From Rhodoferax sp. WC2427 (lineage in GTDB: Bacteria; Pseudomonadota; Gammaproteobacteria; Burkholderiales; Burkholderiaceae_C): a DNA stretch of 64,000 nt. The stretch covers positions 2,542,001-2,606,000 of the forward strand of contig NZ_CP162006.1 of the NCBI RefSeq assembly GCF_040822085.1, read 5' to 3'. The notes under the pieces are model-generated. The model was given only the letters and a program-made list of their open reading frames with translations. It had not been told where the DNA came from and did no database searches. Shown one piece after another: positions 1-8,699 of the stretch. Position numbers and translations under genes: made by a program. Positions within the stretch are counted from its first letter, which is position 1. The number at the start of each line of letters is the position of its first letter.

Positions 1-1
1 C

Positions 2-796
2 CCCGCCATTGCCGAAGTCCAGCGCGACTTCTGCTTTTTGCTCAATGCCTACGACATCAGCCCCGGCAGCACCACGCCCCGGCCCAACACCATGCTGGAC
101 CAGAACCTGTGGACCTGGAACAGCCGGGCCTTCCCCGGCATTGACACGCTCAACGTGCGCCAGGGCGACCGGGTGCGCATCCGCGTGGGCAACCTCACCA
201 TTACCAACCACCCGATCCACCTGCATGGGCACGAATTCGTGGTCACCGGCACCGACGGCGGCCCGGTCCCCATCAGCGCCCGCTGGCCCGAGGTCACCAC
301 CGACATCGCGGTGGGCCAGATGCGGCAGATCGAATTTGTGGCCGATGAACCCGGCGACTGGGCCCTGCACTGCCACAAAAGCCACCACACCATGAACCCC
401 ATGGGCCACAGCGTGCCCAACATGGTCGGCGTGGACCACCGCGGCCTGGTGCAAAAAATCCAGAAACTGGTGCCCGACTACATGCTGATGGGTGAGCGCG
501 GCATGGCCGACATGGGCGAGATGCAAATGCCCATCCCCGACCAGACCCTGCCCATGATGACCGGCACCGGCCCCTATGGCCCGGTCGAGATGGGCGGCAT
601 GTTCACCACCCTGAAGGTACGCAGGGACCAGCAGCCGGGCGACTACCGCGACCCCGGCGCCTACCCGCAACCACCGGGCACACGGGCGTTTGAATGGACC
701 GGCAGCCTGACCGAGCCCGAACGCCCCGCCGCCGCGGTGCCCGCCGAGGCCCTGCAAGTGCGCAAGCCGGGCGCTGACCCACACCATGGCCACTAA
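2..796 (+). CDS. Multicopper oxidase, C-terminal part (5' end outside window)
   Basis: The frame is open from the first bases, so the start and N-terminal cupredoxin domains lie upstream; 264 residues are visible. They are the last cupredoxin domain: HPIHLHGHEF (bases 209-238) carries copper histidines, and HCHKSHHTMNPM (368-403) fits the HCH-x3-H-x4-M signature with a Met axial ligand at the type 1 site. A Met-rich stretch (bases ~478-600) is typical of copper-resistance oxidases of the CopA/CueO kind, which oxidise Cu(I) in the periplasm using oxygen. The cupredoxin, CusF-like protein and copper ATPase downstream support a copper-detoxification role (inference). Which subfamily it belongs to cannot be decided without the N-terminus. 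Confidence 0.9.
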   Translation, partial: PAIAEVQRDFCFLLNAYDISPGSTTPRPNTMLDQNLWTWNSRAFPGIDTLNVRQGDRVRIRVGNLTITNHPIHLHGHEFVVTGTDGGPVPISARWPEVTTDIAVGQMRQIEFVADEPGDWALHCHKSHHTMNPMGHSVPNMVGVDHRGLVQKIQKLVPDYMLMGERGMADMGEMQMPIPDQTLPMMTGTGPYGPVEMGGMFTTLKVRRDQQPGDYRDPGAYPQPPGTRAFEWTGSLTEPERPAAAVPAEALQVRKPGADPHHGH

Positions 797-830
797 GGCC
801 ACTAAGGCCATCGAGGCCTATTACTCTCAA

Positions 831-876
831 ATTTATAGCTGCTCACGCCCATGGAATGGGCACGAGAGCCCGATTT
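831..876 (-). repeat. Dispersed palindromic repeat, copy 1
   Basis: Copy of a family found 11 times in this window. Read on the minus strand it runs GGGCTCTCGTGCCCATTCC, ATGGGCG, GAGCAGCTATAAATTT, matching the family pattern of a GGCC-like end, an imperfect GCGC..GCGC hairpin, then CAGCTA and an AT-rich tail. It lies between the multicopper oxidase and the cupredoxin gene, which point the same way. Confidence 0.7.
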
Positions 877-906
877 TCTTTAAATCTTGAACCCTGAACA
901 AACACC

Positions 907-1401
907 ATGCAAAAAACCACCCTGTCCCTGATCGCCGCCCTCCTTGCCACCACCAGCGCCCTGGCCTGGGCCCACGGAGATGCCACCCACGCCAAAGCCA
1001 GCGGGCCCGTCAAACTGGAACAAAAAGCCTGGGGCATCGCGGGCAACCCGAAAAAGGTCAACCGCACCATCACCTTCACCATGACCGATGCCATGCGCTT
1101 CGACCCCAGCCAGATCACGGTCAAGCAAGGCGAAACCATCCGCTTCGTCATCCAAAACGGCGGCGGCATGCTGCACGAAATGGTCATCGGCACCCCCCAG
1201 GACCTGGACGCGCACGCCGCGCTGATGCTCCAGTTTCCCACCATGGAGCACGACGAGCCCTACATGGCCCACGTGGGCGCAGGCAAAACCAGCGAGATCG
1301 TCTGGAACTTCAACCAGGCCGGCAGCTTTGACTATGCCTGCCTGATCGCCGGGCATTACCAGGCCGGCATGCGCGGCAAGATCACCGTCGCGGCCCAATA
1401 A
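907..1401 (+). CDS. Cupredoxin (plastocyanin-like copper protein)
   Basis: A 164-residue exported protein. Residues 1-22 form a signal peptide ending ALAWA. The C-terminal two thirds is one cupredoxin fold with a full type 1 copper set: His90 (LHEMV), Cys145 (YACLIAGHY), His150 and Met155. Such proteins bind a single blue-copper ion in the periplasm and carry electrons or buffer copper. It lies about 110 bp after the multicopper oxidase and 15 bp before a CusF-like gene, so it is probably an electron partner or copper carrier in the same detoxification set (inference). Close relatives are annotated simply as cupredoxin family protein; no finer function is claimed. Confidence 0.9.
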   Translation: MQKTTLSLIAALLATTSALAWAHGDATHAKASGPVKLEQKAWGIAGNPKKVNRTITFTMTDAMRFDPSQITVKQGETIRFVIQNGGGMLHEMVIGTPQDLDAHAALMLQFPTMEHDEPYMAHVGAGKTSEIVWNFNQAGSFDYACLIAGHYQAGMRGKITVAAQ

Positions 1402-1416
1402 ACCCCAGGAACCACC

Positions 1417-1716
1417 ATGCGCACCATCACCACCGCTCTCACAGCCCTCGCCATCGCCGCCATTGGCACAGCCGCCCTGGCCCAGGCCACCCTGCCCTAC
1501 ACCGACGGCGAAGTCCGCAAAGTCGACCTGTCGGCCCAGAAAATCACCCTGAAACACGGCGAAATCAAGAACCTGGACATGCCGCCCATGAGCATGGTGT
1601 TCCAGGTCAAAAGCCCGGCTCTGCTGGAGAAAGTCAAAGCCGGAGACAAGGTGAAGTTCACCGCCGAGCAGATCAACGGCGCGCTGGTCGTCACCGATCT
1701 GCTACCCGCGCCCTAG
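1417..1716 (+). CDS. CusF-like periplasmic copper-binding protein
   Basis: A 99-residue protein with a signal peptide (1-22, ending AALAQA) followed by a CusF/COG5569 domain. CusF binds Cu(I) through His36, Met47, Met49 and a cation-pi contact from Trp44. The equivalent stretch here is H47-GEIKNLD-M55-PP-M58-S-M60: the His and both Met ligands are present, but Met55 stands where CusF has Trp44. The gene starts 15 bp after the cupredoxin stop and is probably co-transcribed. A role as periplasmic copper chaperone or buffer is inferred from the family. The stop codon lies at the tail-to-tail junction with the MerR-type gene, which overlaps it by 4 bp on the other strand. Confidence 0.88.
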   Translation: MRTITTALTALAIAAIGTAALAQATLPYTDGEVRKVDLSAQKITLKHGEIKNLDMPPMSMVFQVKSPALLEKVKAGDKVKFTAEQINGALVVTDLLPAP

Positions 1717-2126
1717 TGCACATCCGCTGCCAGCGTCTCGATGATCGGGCACGGCAGCTCCTTGCCCGTGTGTTCGCAGCTGTCGATCAGATGCGACAGC
1801 GCCTGCTGCATGCGCTGCAGGTCGGCCAGCCGGGTGCGGATCTCTTCCAGCCGCTGGCTGGCGATCTGGCGGATCGACGGGCGGTCCAGACCGTCCTCCA
1901 GCGACAGCAGCTCGGCCACCTCGCCCAGCGAAAAGCCCAGCTCTTGCGCGCGCTTGATGAAGCGGATGCGCTGGCCCAGCGCCACCGGGTAGTACCGGTA
2001 GGCGCCGCGGGCCTCGGGTACCGGCAGCAGGCCGCGCTGCTGGTAGTAGCGGATGGTTTCCACGCCGACTCCGGCGGCTTGGGCCAGCTTGCCGATGGTC
2101 AGGCTGGTGCTGCGTGCAGTAGGCAT
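1713..2126 (-). CDS. MerR-family heavy-metal-responsive regulator
   Basis: A 137-residue MerR-type activator: winged helix-turn-helix in residues 9-75 ([20 protein letters not shown], then RYYP), a long dimerisation helix (~85-117), and a metal loop with two cysteines, Cys-x8-Cys ([14 protein letters not shown]). The Cys pair has MerR-like spacing (MerR C117/C126), but the third MerR ligand (C82) is absent: the position reads DRPSI. CueR uses Cys-x7-Cys. It is divergent from the copper ATPase gene, and the intergenic region holds a MerR-type promoter with a 19-20 bp spacer, so it almost certainly controls that gene. The metal (Cu+, or a divalent ion) is uncertain. Confidence 0.9.
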   Translation of the reverse strand: MPTARSTSLTIGKLAQAAGVGVETIRYYQQRGLLPVPEARGAYRYYPVALGQRIRFIKRAQELGFSLGEVAELLSLEDGLDRPSIRQIASQRLEEIRTRLADLQRMQQALSHLIDSCEHTGKELPCPIIETLAADVH

Positions 2127-2149
2127 AAAAAAAACCTTTGTAAAAACGC

Positions 2150-2181
2150 TTGACTCTGGGGTCGACTACGGAGTTTATGCT
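2150..2181 (+). promoter_or_regulatory. MerR-type promoter/operator of the P1B-ATPase gene
   Basis: TTGACT (2150-2155) and TATGCT (2176-2181) are separated by 20 bp (19 bp if TTATGC is taken), the over-long spacer typical of MerR-family promoters. The spacer holds a dyad ACTCTG (2153-2158) / CGGAGT (2169-2174) around the palindrome GTCGAC (2161-2166). This resembles the ZntR/PbrR-type operator more than the CueR operator as I remember them. It lies between the divergent regulator and ATPase genes. Confidence 0.75.
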
Positions 2182-2211
2182 CGGTGTATTGCATTCGTAA
2201 AGGACCCCGCC

Positions 2212-4494
2212 ATGAAAGACCCCGTCTGCGGCATGACTGTGACCGAAAAGTCCGCCCACGCCCACACCCATTTGGGTCATAGCTATTACTTTTGTAGTGC
2301 AGGCTGCAAGACCAAGTTTGCGGCCAACCCGCAGAAATACCTCGCCCCGGCAGAGCCCAGCCCGGCCCCACCGGTGGCCGGGGCCATCTACACCTGCCCC
2401 ATGCACCCCGAGGTGCGGCAAGACCACCCGGGCAGTTGCCCGCACTGCGGCATGGCGCTGGAGCCGGAGCTGCCCAGCCTGGACGAGGCCGAAAACCCCG
2501 AGCTGGTGGACTTTCGCCGCCGCTTCTGGTGGACCCTGCCGCTGAGCATTACGGTGATGGTGCTGGCCATGCTGGGGCACCGCCTGCAATGGTTTGACAT
2601 GCAGGTGCAAAGCTGGATCGAGCTGGCCTTGAGCCTGCCGGTGGTGCTGTGGGCGGGCGCGCCGTTTTTTGTGCGCGGCTGGCAATCGCTGCGCCACCGC
2701 AGCCCAAACATGTGGACCCTGATCAGCCTGGGCACGGGCTCGGCCTTTGTCTACAGCCTGGTGGCCACGCTGGCACCACAGGTGTTTCCGGCATCGTTCC
2801 TATCCATGGGCCGGGTGGCGGTGTACTTCGAGGCGGCGGCGGTCATCATCTCGCTCACGCTGCTGGGCCAGTTGCTGGAGCTCAAGGCCCGCTCGCAAAC
2901 CTCGGCGGCCATCCGGTCGCTGCTGGGCCTGGCGCCCAAGACCGCCCGCCGCATCGCCGACGACGGCAGCGAGGCCGACATTCCATTGACCCACGTGCAC
3001 ATCGGCGACCGCCTGCGCGTGCGCCCCGGCGAGAAAGTGCCGGTAGACGGTGTGGTCCTGGACGGCAGCAGCGCGGTAGACGAGTCCATGCTCACCGGCG
3101 AGCCCATGCCGGTGAGCAAGCGCAGTGGCGACAAGCTGATCGGCGCCACCCTCAACACCAGCGGTGCGCTGACCATGCGGGCCGAGCGGGTGGGCTCCGG
3201 CACCCTGCTGGCGCAGATCGTGCAAATGGTGGCCCAGGCACAGCGCTCCAAAGCGCCCATGCAGCGCATGGCCGACACGGTGGCGGGCTACTTTGTGTTT
3301 GGCGTGGTGTCCATCGCCGTGCTGACCCTTTTTGCCTGGGGACTTTTCGGCCCTGCGCCCAGCTGGAGCTACGGGCTGATCAACGCGGTGGCGGTGCTCA
3401 TCATCGCCTGCCCTTGTGCGCTGGGGCTGGCCACGCCCATGTCCATCATGGTGGCCACCGGGCGCGGTGCTACCCAGGGTGTGCTGTTCCGCGACGCCGC
3501 CGCCATCGAGCACTTTCGCCAGATCGACACCCTGATCGTCGACAAAACCGGCACGCTCACCGAGGGCAAGCCGGTGTTCCACAGCGCGCTGCCGCTGCCC
3601 GGCTTCGATGCCGACGGCGTGCTGCGCCTGGCCGCCAGCCTGGACCAGGGCAGCGAACACCCGCTGGCCGATGCCATCGTGCGGGCCGCCCGCAGCCAGG
3701 GGCTGGCGCTGGCTGCCGTGACCGACTTTGCGTCGGCCAGCGGCATCGGCGTGCAGGGCAACGTGGAAGGCCAGGCGCTGGCCTTGGGCAACGCTACTTT
3801 GATGCAGCAAATGGGCCTGTCGGTGGCCGCACTGGCGGCCCAGGCCGACACCCTGCGCCGCGACGGGGCCAGCGTGGTGTACCTGGCGGCGGCGGGCCGC
3901 CTGGCCGGGCTGCTGGCCGTGGCCGACCCCATCAAAGCCAGCACCGCCGAAGCCCTGGCTGCATTGACGGCCGCGGGCATCCGCATCGTGATGGCCACCG
4001 GCGACGGCCTGGGCACCGCGCAAGCTGTCGCGCAAAGACTCGGCATCACCGAGGTGTTTGGCGAAGTGAAGCCCGCCGACAAGCTGGCCCTGGTGGTGCG
4101 CTTGCAAAAAGAAGGCCGCAAGGTGGCGATGGCGGGCGACGGCATCAACGATGCCCCGGCGCTGGCCCAGGCCGACGTGGGCATCGCCATGGGCACCGGC
4201 ACCGATGTGGCGATGCACAGCGCGCAGGTGACCTTGGTGAAGGGCGATTTGCGCGGCATTGCCACGGCGCGGGCCCTGTCCCAGGCCACCATGGCCAATA
4301 TGCGGCAGAACCTGGGCTTTGCCTTTGTCTACAACGCGCTGGGCGTGCCGCTGGCTGCGGGCGTGCTGTTTCCCTGGACCGGCTGGCTGCTGTCGCCCAT
4401 GGTGGCGGCCCTGGCCATGAGCCTGAGCTCGGCCTCGGTCATCACCAATGCCCTGCGCCTGCGCCACGCGCAACTTAAAACCGACACCCACTGA
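2212..4494 (+). CDS. copA: Cu(I)-translocating P1B-type ATPase with N-terminal YHS domain
   Basis: A 760-residue P-type ATPase. The ATG at 2212 is chosen because it opens a YHS domain (KDPVCGMTV, residues ~2-45) and follows the promoter; the frame is open further upstream but would overlap the regulator. Next come a heavy-metal-binding domain with YTCPMHPE and CPHCGM (~60-88), membrane helices, TGEP (~295), the transmembrane CPC ([11 protein letters not shown], ~400), phosphorylated DKTGT (Asp444), the HP motif (SEHPLAD) and GDGIND (~642). The last helix has [11 protein letters not shown], the MxxSSx5N pattern of Cu(I) transporters (P1B-1). It should export Cu(I) from the cytoplasm. There is no classical GMTCxxC N-terminal domain; one is encoded by the next gene. 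Confidence 0.95.
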   Translation: MKDPVCGMTVTEKSAHAHTHLGHSYYFCSAGCKTKFAANPQKYLAPAEPSPAPPVAGAIYTCPMHPEVRQDHPGSCPHCGMALEPELPSLDEAENPELVDFRRRFWWTLPLSITVMVLAMLGHRLQWFDMQVQSWIELALSLPVVLWAGAPFFVRGWQSLRHRSPNMWTLISLGTGSAFVYSLVATLAPQVFPASFLSMGRVAVYFEAAAVIISLTLLGQLLELKARSQTSAAIRSLLGLAPKTARRIADDGSEADIPLTHVHIGDRLRVRPGEKVPVDGVVLDGSSAVDESMLTGEPMPVSKRSGDKLIGATLNTSGALTMRAERVGSGTLLAQIVQMVAQAQRSKAPMQRMADTVAGYFVFGVVSIAVLTLFAWGLFGPAPSWSYGLINAVAVLIIACPCALGLATPMSIMVATGRGATQGVLFRDAAAIEHFRQIDTLIVDKTGTLTEGKPVFHSALPLPGFDADGVLRLAASLDQGSEHPLADAIVRAARSQGLALAAVTDFASASGIGVQGNVEGQALALGNATLMQQMGLSVAALAAQADTLRRDGASVVYLAAAGRLAGLLAVADPIKASTAEALAALTAAGIRIVMATGDGLGTAQAVAQRLGITEVFGEVKPADKLALVVRLQKEGRKVAMAGDGINDAPALAQADVGIAMGTGTDVAMHSAQVTLVKGDLRGIATARALSQATMANMRQNLGFAFVYNALGVPLAAGVLFPWTGWLLSPMVAALAMSLSSASVITNALRLRHAQLKTDTH

Positions 4495-4500
4495 AAGACG

Positions 4501-5202
4501 ATGAAGACCATGAGCACCTTTGAAATTACCGGCATGACCTGCGGCGGCTGCGTCAAGCGCGTGCAGGCCAAACTGGAAGCCGTCGCCCCCGGCGTGCAAG
4601 TGCAGCTGAAGCCGCCCCAGGCCACGGTGCCGGGCCCTGCCGACCTTGCCACCCTGCAAGCCGCGCTGGCGGGCAGCCACTACAGCCTGGTCGCACCCGC
4701 CGTGGTCGAATCGCCGCCTGCTGCGGCCCCGGGCTGGTTCGCTACCTACCGCCCGCTGCTGCTGATCGTGGCCTACATCCTGGGGGCCAGCCTGCTGGTG
4801 CAGGGCGCGCAGGTCAGCGCCATGGGCACCATGCACTACTTCATGGCCGGGTTCTTTTTGGTGTTTTCGTTCTTCAAGCTGCTGGACGTGGCCGCGTTTG
4901 CCGACGCGTATGCGGGCTACGACCTGCTGGCGCGGCGCTGGCGGCCGTGGGGCTTTATCTACCCGTTTGTGGAGCTGGCGCTGGGCATGGCCTATCTGGC
5001 CCACGTCCAGCCGGTGCTGACCAACGCGGTGACGCTGGTGGTGATGGGCTTTTCGGCCATTGGCGTGATTGGCGCGGTGCTGGACAAGCGCAGCATCCGC
5101 TGTGCCTGCCTGGGCACGGTGTTCCAGCTGCCCATGTCCACCGTGACCATCATCGAAGATGTGGGCATGGTGCTGATGGCCGCCATGGCGTTGGCAATTT
5201 AG
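4501..5202 (+). CDS. HMA metal-binding domain fused to a MauE/DoxX-like membrane protein
   Basis: A 233-residue protein (230 if the second ATG at 4510 is used). Residues ~7-70 are a heavy-metal-associated domain with the motif GMTCGGC. After a Pro/Ala linker come about four transmembrane helices (~80-100, 107-127, 150-170, 175-192, with a last one near the C-terminus) resembling MauE/DoxX-type redox-associated membrane proteins. Cytoplasmic-looking cysteines sit in CACLG (~residue 200). It starts 6 bp after the ATPase stop and is surely co-transcribed. It may accept copper for, or pass it from, the ATPase, whose own N-terminus lacks an HMA domain (inference). Proteins of this build are known but poorly characterised. 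Confidence 0.8.
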   Translation: MKTMSTFEITGMTCGGCVKRVQAKLEAVAPGVQVQLKPPQATVPGPADLATLQAALAGSHYSLVAPAVVESPPAAAPGWFATYRPLLLIVAYILGASLLVQGAQVSAMGTMHYFMAGFFLVFSFFKLLDVAAFADAYAGYDLLARRWRPWGFIYPFVELALGMAYLAHVQPVLTNAVTLVVMGFSAIGVIGAVLDKRSIRCACLGTVFQLPMSTVTIIEDVGMVLMAAMALAI

Positions 5203-5862
5203 CTACCAGGTCCCTTTAGGCTTGCGCGCCCGCACGGCGGCGGAGACCATTTCCACCGTGGCCGGGCGGTTGGCGTTCTGGGCGAAGTCGATGGCGGTGA
5301 GGTTCTTCTGGTTTTTCAGCAGCGGGTCGGCACCTTCGTCCAGCAGCAGCCGGACGGCCTCGTCGGTGCCGTATTGGGCGGCCATCATCAGTGGCGTGCT
5401 GCCGTTGGGCGAGGCCGCGTCGATGTAGGCAAAGTTCTCCAGCAGCAGGCGTATCACCGCCAGGTGGCCCCGGGTGGCAGCGTAGTGCAGCGGGGCCCAG
5501 CCGGTCTTGTTGACATCGGCGCCCTTGGCGATGAGCTGGGTGCAGATGTCCAGCTCGCCTTCCAGCGCGGCGATCATCAGCGGGCTTTCGTCCTGGGCGG
5601 TGCGGGTTTCGGTCTTGATCTTGGGCCAGGCCAGCAAGGCGTTGGCGGCTTTGAAATTCTCGCCTTTCAGCGCCAGGTACAGGCCTGAGCGGCCCTGTGC
5701 ATCGGTGGTGTTGCCGTCAAAGCCACGCCGCAGCAAGGTCTGGATCTCGCCCGCATTGTCGCGCTGGATGGCGGTAAAGAAGTCGTCGAACGAACCTGCC
5801 TGAGCAACATTAAACCCCATTAGAACAACAAGATAGGCAACTTTCTTGAAGTGCTTTATCAC
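5203..5862 (-). CDS. Exported ankyrin-repeat protein
   Basis: A 219-residue protein. The GTG at 5862 is chosen because it overlaps the TatD stop as GTGA and opens a signal peptide (IKHFKKVAYLVVLMG, cleavage after VAQA). The mature part holds about five ankyrin repeats (for example GWAPLHYAATRGHLAVIRLL and GSTPLMMAAQYGTDEAVRLL). Ankyrin repeats bind proteins; the signal peptide places it in the periplasm. It is the last gene of the mltG-tmk-holB-pilZ-tatD operon and is translationally coupled to tatD. Its partner is unknown. Its 3' end abuts the HMA/MauE gene, tail to tail. Confidence 0.85.
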   Translation of the reverse strand: MIKHFKKVAYLVVLMGFNVAQAGSFDDFFTAIQRDNAGEIQTLLRRGFDGNTTDAQGRSGLYLALKGENFKAANALLAWPKIKTETRTAQDESPLMIAALEGELDICTQLIAKGADVNKTGWAPLHYAATRGHLAVIRLLLENFAYIDAASPNGSTPLMMAAQYGTDEAVRLLLDEGADPLLKNQKNLTAIDFAQNANRPATVEMVSAAVRARKPKGTW

Positions 5863-6653
5863 GACAGAACTCCGCGGAACAGGCGGTCGAAGTTCGCGCT
5901 GGTGGTGTGCGCCACCTCTTCCACCGACAGCTTCTTGATGTCCGCCACCTGCTTGGCCACGTAGGGCACGTAGGCAGGCGTGTTGGTCTTGCCGCGGAAT
6001 GGCATGGGCGCCAGGTAGGGGCTGTCGGTCTCGATCAGCAGGCGGTCCATGGGCACAAAGGCGGCCACGTCGCGGATGTCCTGGGCGGTCTTGAAGGTCA
6101 GGATGCCCGAGAAGGAAATGTAGAAACCCAGGTCCAGCGCGGCACGGGCCACGGCCTGGGTTTCGGTGAAGCAGTGGAACACGCCGCCCGCGCTGCCCGC
6201 GGAGCCGTCCTCGCCCTCCTCGCGCAGGATGGCAATGGTGTCGTCGGAGGCACTGCGGGTGTGGATCACCAGCGGCTTGGCCACCTGGCGGGCGGCGCGG
6301 ATGTGGGTGCGAAAGCGTGTGCGCTGCCATTCCATGTCGGCCACGTTGCGCTCGCCCAGGCGGTAGTAGTCCAGCCCGGTTTCGCCAATCGCCACCACGC
6401 GGGGCAAGGCCGAGCGCTGCAGCAAATCTTCCAGCGTGGGCTCTTGCACATCGTCGTTGTCGGGGTGCACACCCACGGTGGCCCAGAAGTTGTCATACGC
6501 CGTGGCCAGGGCATGCACGTCGGCAAATTCCTCCAGCGTGGTGCAGATGCACAGGGCGCGGGTGACCTGCGCCTCGGCCATGGCGGCACGGATGGCGGGG
6601 AGCTGCACGACCAGATTGGGCATGCTGAGATGGCAGTGGGAATCAGTGAACAT
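5859..6653 (-). CDS. TatD-family metal-dependent hydrolase
   Basis: A 264-residue TIM-barrel hydrolase, the usual family length. Metal ligands of the TatD family are visible: DSHCHL (His6, His8), GETGLDYY (Glu), VIHTR and FHCFTE (His), and ETDSPYLAPMPFRGK (Asp plus the family signature). TatD enzymes are cytoplasmic 3'-5' exonucleases/deoxyribonucleases implicated in DNA repair. It sits 38 bp downstream of pilZ and overlaps the ankyrin start by 4 bp, a standard position in beta- and gamma-proteobacterial mltG-tmk-holB operons. Confidence 0.93.
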   Translation of the reverse strand: MFTDSHCHLSMPNLVVQLPAIRAAMAEAQVTRALCICTTLEEFADVHALATAYDNFWATVGVHPDNDDVQEPTLEDLLQRSALPRVVAIGETGLDYYRLGERNVADMEWQRTRFRTHIRAARQVAKPLVIHTRSASDDTIAILREEGEDGSAGSAGGVFHCFTETQAVARAALDLGFYISFSGILTFKTAQDIRDVAAFVPMDRLLIETDSPYLAPMPFRGKTNTPAYVPYVAKQVADIKKLSVEEVAHTTSANFDRLFRGVLS

Positions 6654-6691
6654 CGGGTAAACATGGCCGCGCGCCGCAGCGCGCAGAAAGG

Positions 6692-7051
6692 CTAAATCGT
6701 TTGCGTGGGGCGGTCGGATGCCAGGTGCGGCCCGAGAATCTCTTCAATCTTGATCTTCAGCACGCGGGCCTTTTCCTCTTTGGGAAACTGGATGCCCACG
6801 CCCTGGGTGCGGTTGCCTGCGGCACGCGCAGGCGTGACCCAGGCCACACGCCCGGCGATGGGGTAGCGCTGCGGGTCGTCCGGCAACGAGAGCAGCACAT
6901 ACACATCGTCGCCCAGCTGGTAGTCACGGGCAGTGGCGATGAACAGGCCGCCCTCGGTGAACATCGGAATGTAGGCCGCGTGCAGCGCGCCTTTTTCCTT
7001 GATGGCCAGTTGGATGACGCTGGGGCGGGGCGAGGAATGGTTGCTGCTCAT
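6692..7051 (-). CDS. pilZ: PilZ-domain protein (type IV pilus assembly PilZ)
   Basis: A 119-residue, single-domain PilZ protein. The ATG at 7051 is chosen because it overlaps the holB stop as ATGA; upstream codons belong to holB. The segment YIPMFTEGGLFIATARDYQLGDDVYVLLSLPD is typical of the pilus-type PilZ protein. The c-di-GMP motifs RxxxR and DxSxxG are not obvious, as expected for the pilus-assembly class, which acts with PilB/FimX rather than by binding c-di-GMP. The position after holB is the classical one. No other pilus gene lies in the window. Confidence 0.9.
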   Translation of the reverse strand: MSSNHSSPRPSVIQLAIKEKGALHAAYIPMFTEGGLFIATARDYQLGDDVYVLLSLPDDPQRYPIAGRVAWVTPARAAGNRTQGVGIQFPKEEKARVLKIKIEEILGPHLASDRPTQTI

Positions 7052-8049
7052 GGCCGCGAGTTTAGGACGTTTTGGGCCCGGCCCACCAGCGATTCCAGCA
7101 GCAGCCCCGCATTGAAGGGGTGCTCGACCACGCGGGCGGTGGCATTCAGGTCTTTGGACCACTGGGTCAGGGCTGCCACCGAGGGGGAAGCTGGCAGGTC
7201 GCTGGCCGCAAAAAACCGCGGTGCGGCCCCCACGCGGGCCAGCAGCAGGTCGTGGCAAAGCTTTTGCAGGGCATCGACCACCTGGGCCGGAGCCCAGTCG
7301 GCAAACACGGTCAACAACCCCTGCCCCACGGCGCGGGGAATGGCCGACCAGCTGTGCGCGGTGCGCCCGGCGCGGGCCCATTGCAGGGCGTCTTCCGGGC
7401 GGCTCCCGGCAGCGGCCAGCAGCACGCCGGCATCGGCCGCGGGCACGCCCTCGGCCTGCAGCCAGGCGGTGGACACGTCTTTTTCGGGCCAGACCATGTT
7501 GTGCCCCATGCAGCGGCTGCGGATGGTGGGAAGCAGCTGGTGGGCGGCTCCGGTGGCCAGCACAAACTTCACGTCGCCCGGCGGCTCTTCCAGGGTTTTG
7601 AGCAGGGCGTTGGCCGTAATGTGGTTCATGCGCTCGGCCGGGTACACCAGCACCGCCTTGCCCCGGCCCCGGCCGCTGGTGCGCTGCGCAAACTCAACGG
7701 CATCGCGCATGGCATCCACGCGGATTTCCTTGCTGGCCTTGCGCTTTTTGTCGTCAATGTCGGACTGGGCCTTTTCGCTCAGCGGCCAGCCCCGCTCAAC
7801 CATCATGGCCTCGGGCATCAGCAGGCACAGGTCGGCGTGGGCGTGCACCTCAATGGCGTGGCAGCTGGCGCACTGGCCGCAGGCACCCTGGGCGGTGGGC
7901 ACGTCGCACAGCCAGGCACGCACCAGCTCCATGGCCAGCGTGTACTGGCCCAGGCCGCTGGGGCCTTGCAGCAGCCAGGCGTGGCCGCGCTGGGCCAGCA
8001 GGCTGTCGCGTTGCTGTGCCACCCAGGGGGGCAAGACAGGGTTGCTCAT
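7048..8049 (-). CDS. holB: DNA polymerase III subunit delta'
   Basis: A 333-residue clamp-loader subunit. The start at 8049 overlaps the tmk stop as ATGA. The N-terminal AAA+ domain has a degenerate Walker A ([11 protein letters not shown], Gln in place of Lys), as usual for delta', which does not hydrolyse ATP. A zinc-binding cluster CGQCASCH follows around residue 65, and the SRC motif (IRSRC) is present in RSRCMGHNM. It works with DnaX and HolA to load the beta clamp. It is the third gene of the operon, overlapped at both ends by 4 bp. Confidence 0.93.
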   Translation of the reverse strand: MSNPVLPPWVAQQRDSLLAQRGHAWLLQGPSGLGQYTLAMELVRAWLCDVPTAQGACGQCASCHAIEVHAHADLCLLMPEAMMVERGWPLSEKAQSDIDDKKRKASKEIRVDAMRDAVEFAQRTSGRGRGKAVLVYPAERMNHITANALLKTLEEPPGDVKFVLATGAAHQLLPTIRSRCMGHNMVWPEKDVSTAWLQAEGVPAADAGVLLAAAGSRPEDALQWARAGRTAHSWSAIPRAVGQGLLTVFADWAPAQVVDALQKLCHDLLLARVGAAPRFFAASDLPASPSVAALTQWSKDLNATARVVEHPFNAGLLLESLVGRAQNVLNSRP

Positions 8050-8699
8050 AGGCTGCCCAACCAGCCGCGTTGCACCAGTACGGCATGGATCTGCTGCCAC
8101 ACCGCGTCGCGTTCCCCATCCGCGTCGATGCGCGCAATCCGCTGCGGAGCCTGGGCGGCACGCTGGGCGTAGCCCTGGGCCACACGGGCAAAGAAAGCGG
8201 CGGGTTGGGATTCAAAACGGTCGGGCACGCGGGCCCCAGCCAGCCGCTCGGCGGCGACAACGGGCGGCAGATCGAACCACAGCGTGAGGTCAGGGTTGCG
8301 AATGAAATCGGCCCCCAGCGCTGGTACTGCCTGCACAAACAGCTCTAAATTAGATAGCACGCCCCAATCGAAGCCGCGCCCACCGCCCTGGTAGGCGAAG
8401 GTGGCATCGGTGAAGCGGTCGCAGACCAGCACTTCGCCCCGCGCCAGGGCCGGTTCGATCACCTGCTGCAGATGGTCGCGCCGGGCGGCGAAGACCAGCA
8501 AGGCCTCGGTCAGCGGGTCCATGGCGTCGTTGAGCACCAGGGCCCGCAGCTTCTCGGCCAGTGGCGTGCCGCCAGGTTCGCGGGTCAGCGTGACCACCCG
8601 GCCCTGGGCCCGGAAGGCATCGGCCACGGCAGCGATGTGGCTGGATTTGCCCGCGCCATCGATGCCTTCAAAACTGATAAAGATGCCGGGTGGGTTCAT
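8046..8699 (-). CDS. tmk: Thymidylate kinase
   Basis: A 217-residue enzyme that phosphorylates dTMP to dTDP. The Walker A motif [11 protein letters not shown] lies at residues ~9-19, the DRx motif in [17 protein letters not shown] near 93-110, and the TREPGG substrate loop at ~40. The length is normal. It overlaps mltG upstream and holB downstream by ATGA junctions, so translation of the three is probably coupled. Confidence 0.96.
   Translation of the reverse strand: MNPPGIFISFEGIDGAGKSSHIAAVADAFRAQGRVVTLTREPGGTPLAEKLRALVLNDAMDPLTEALLVFAARRDHLQQVIEPALARGEVLVCDRFTDATFAYQGGGRGFDWGVLSNLELFVQAVPALGADFIRNPDLTLWFDLPPVVAAERLAGARVPDRFESQPAAFFARVAQGYAQRAAQAPQRIARIDADGERDAVWQQIHAVLVQRGWLGSL

Noticed and set aside
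786..817. Short tandem GGCCACTAAG units around the multicopper oxidase stop
   Set aside because: Only two to three imperfect 10 bp units; too short to interpret.
2800..5004. A 734-codon open frame opposite copA and the HMA-MauE gene
   Set aside because: Composition is that of an antisense shadow; it covers two clear genes.
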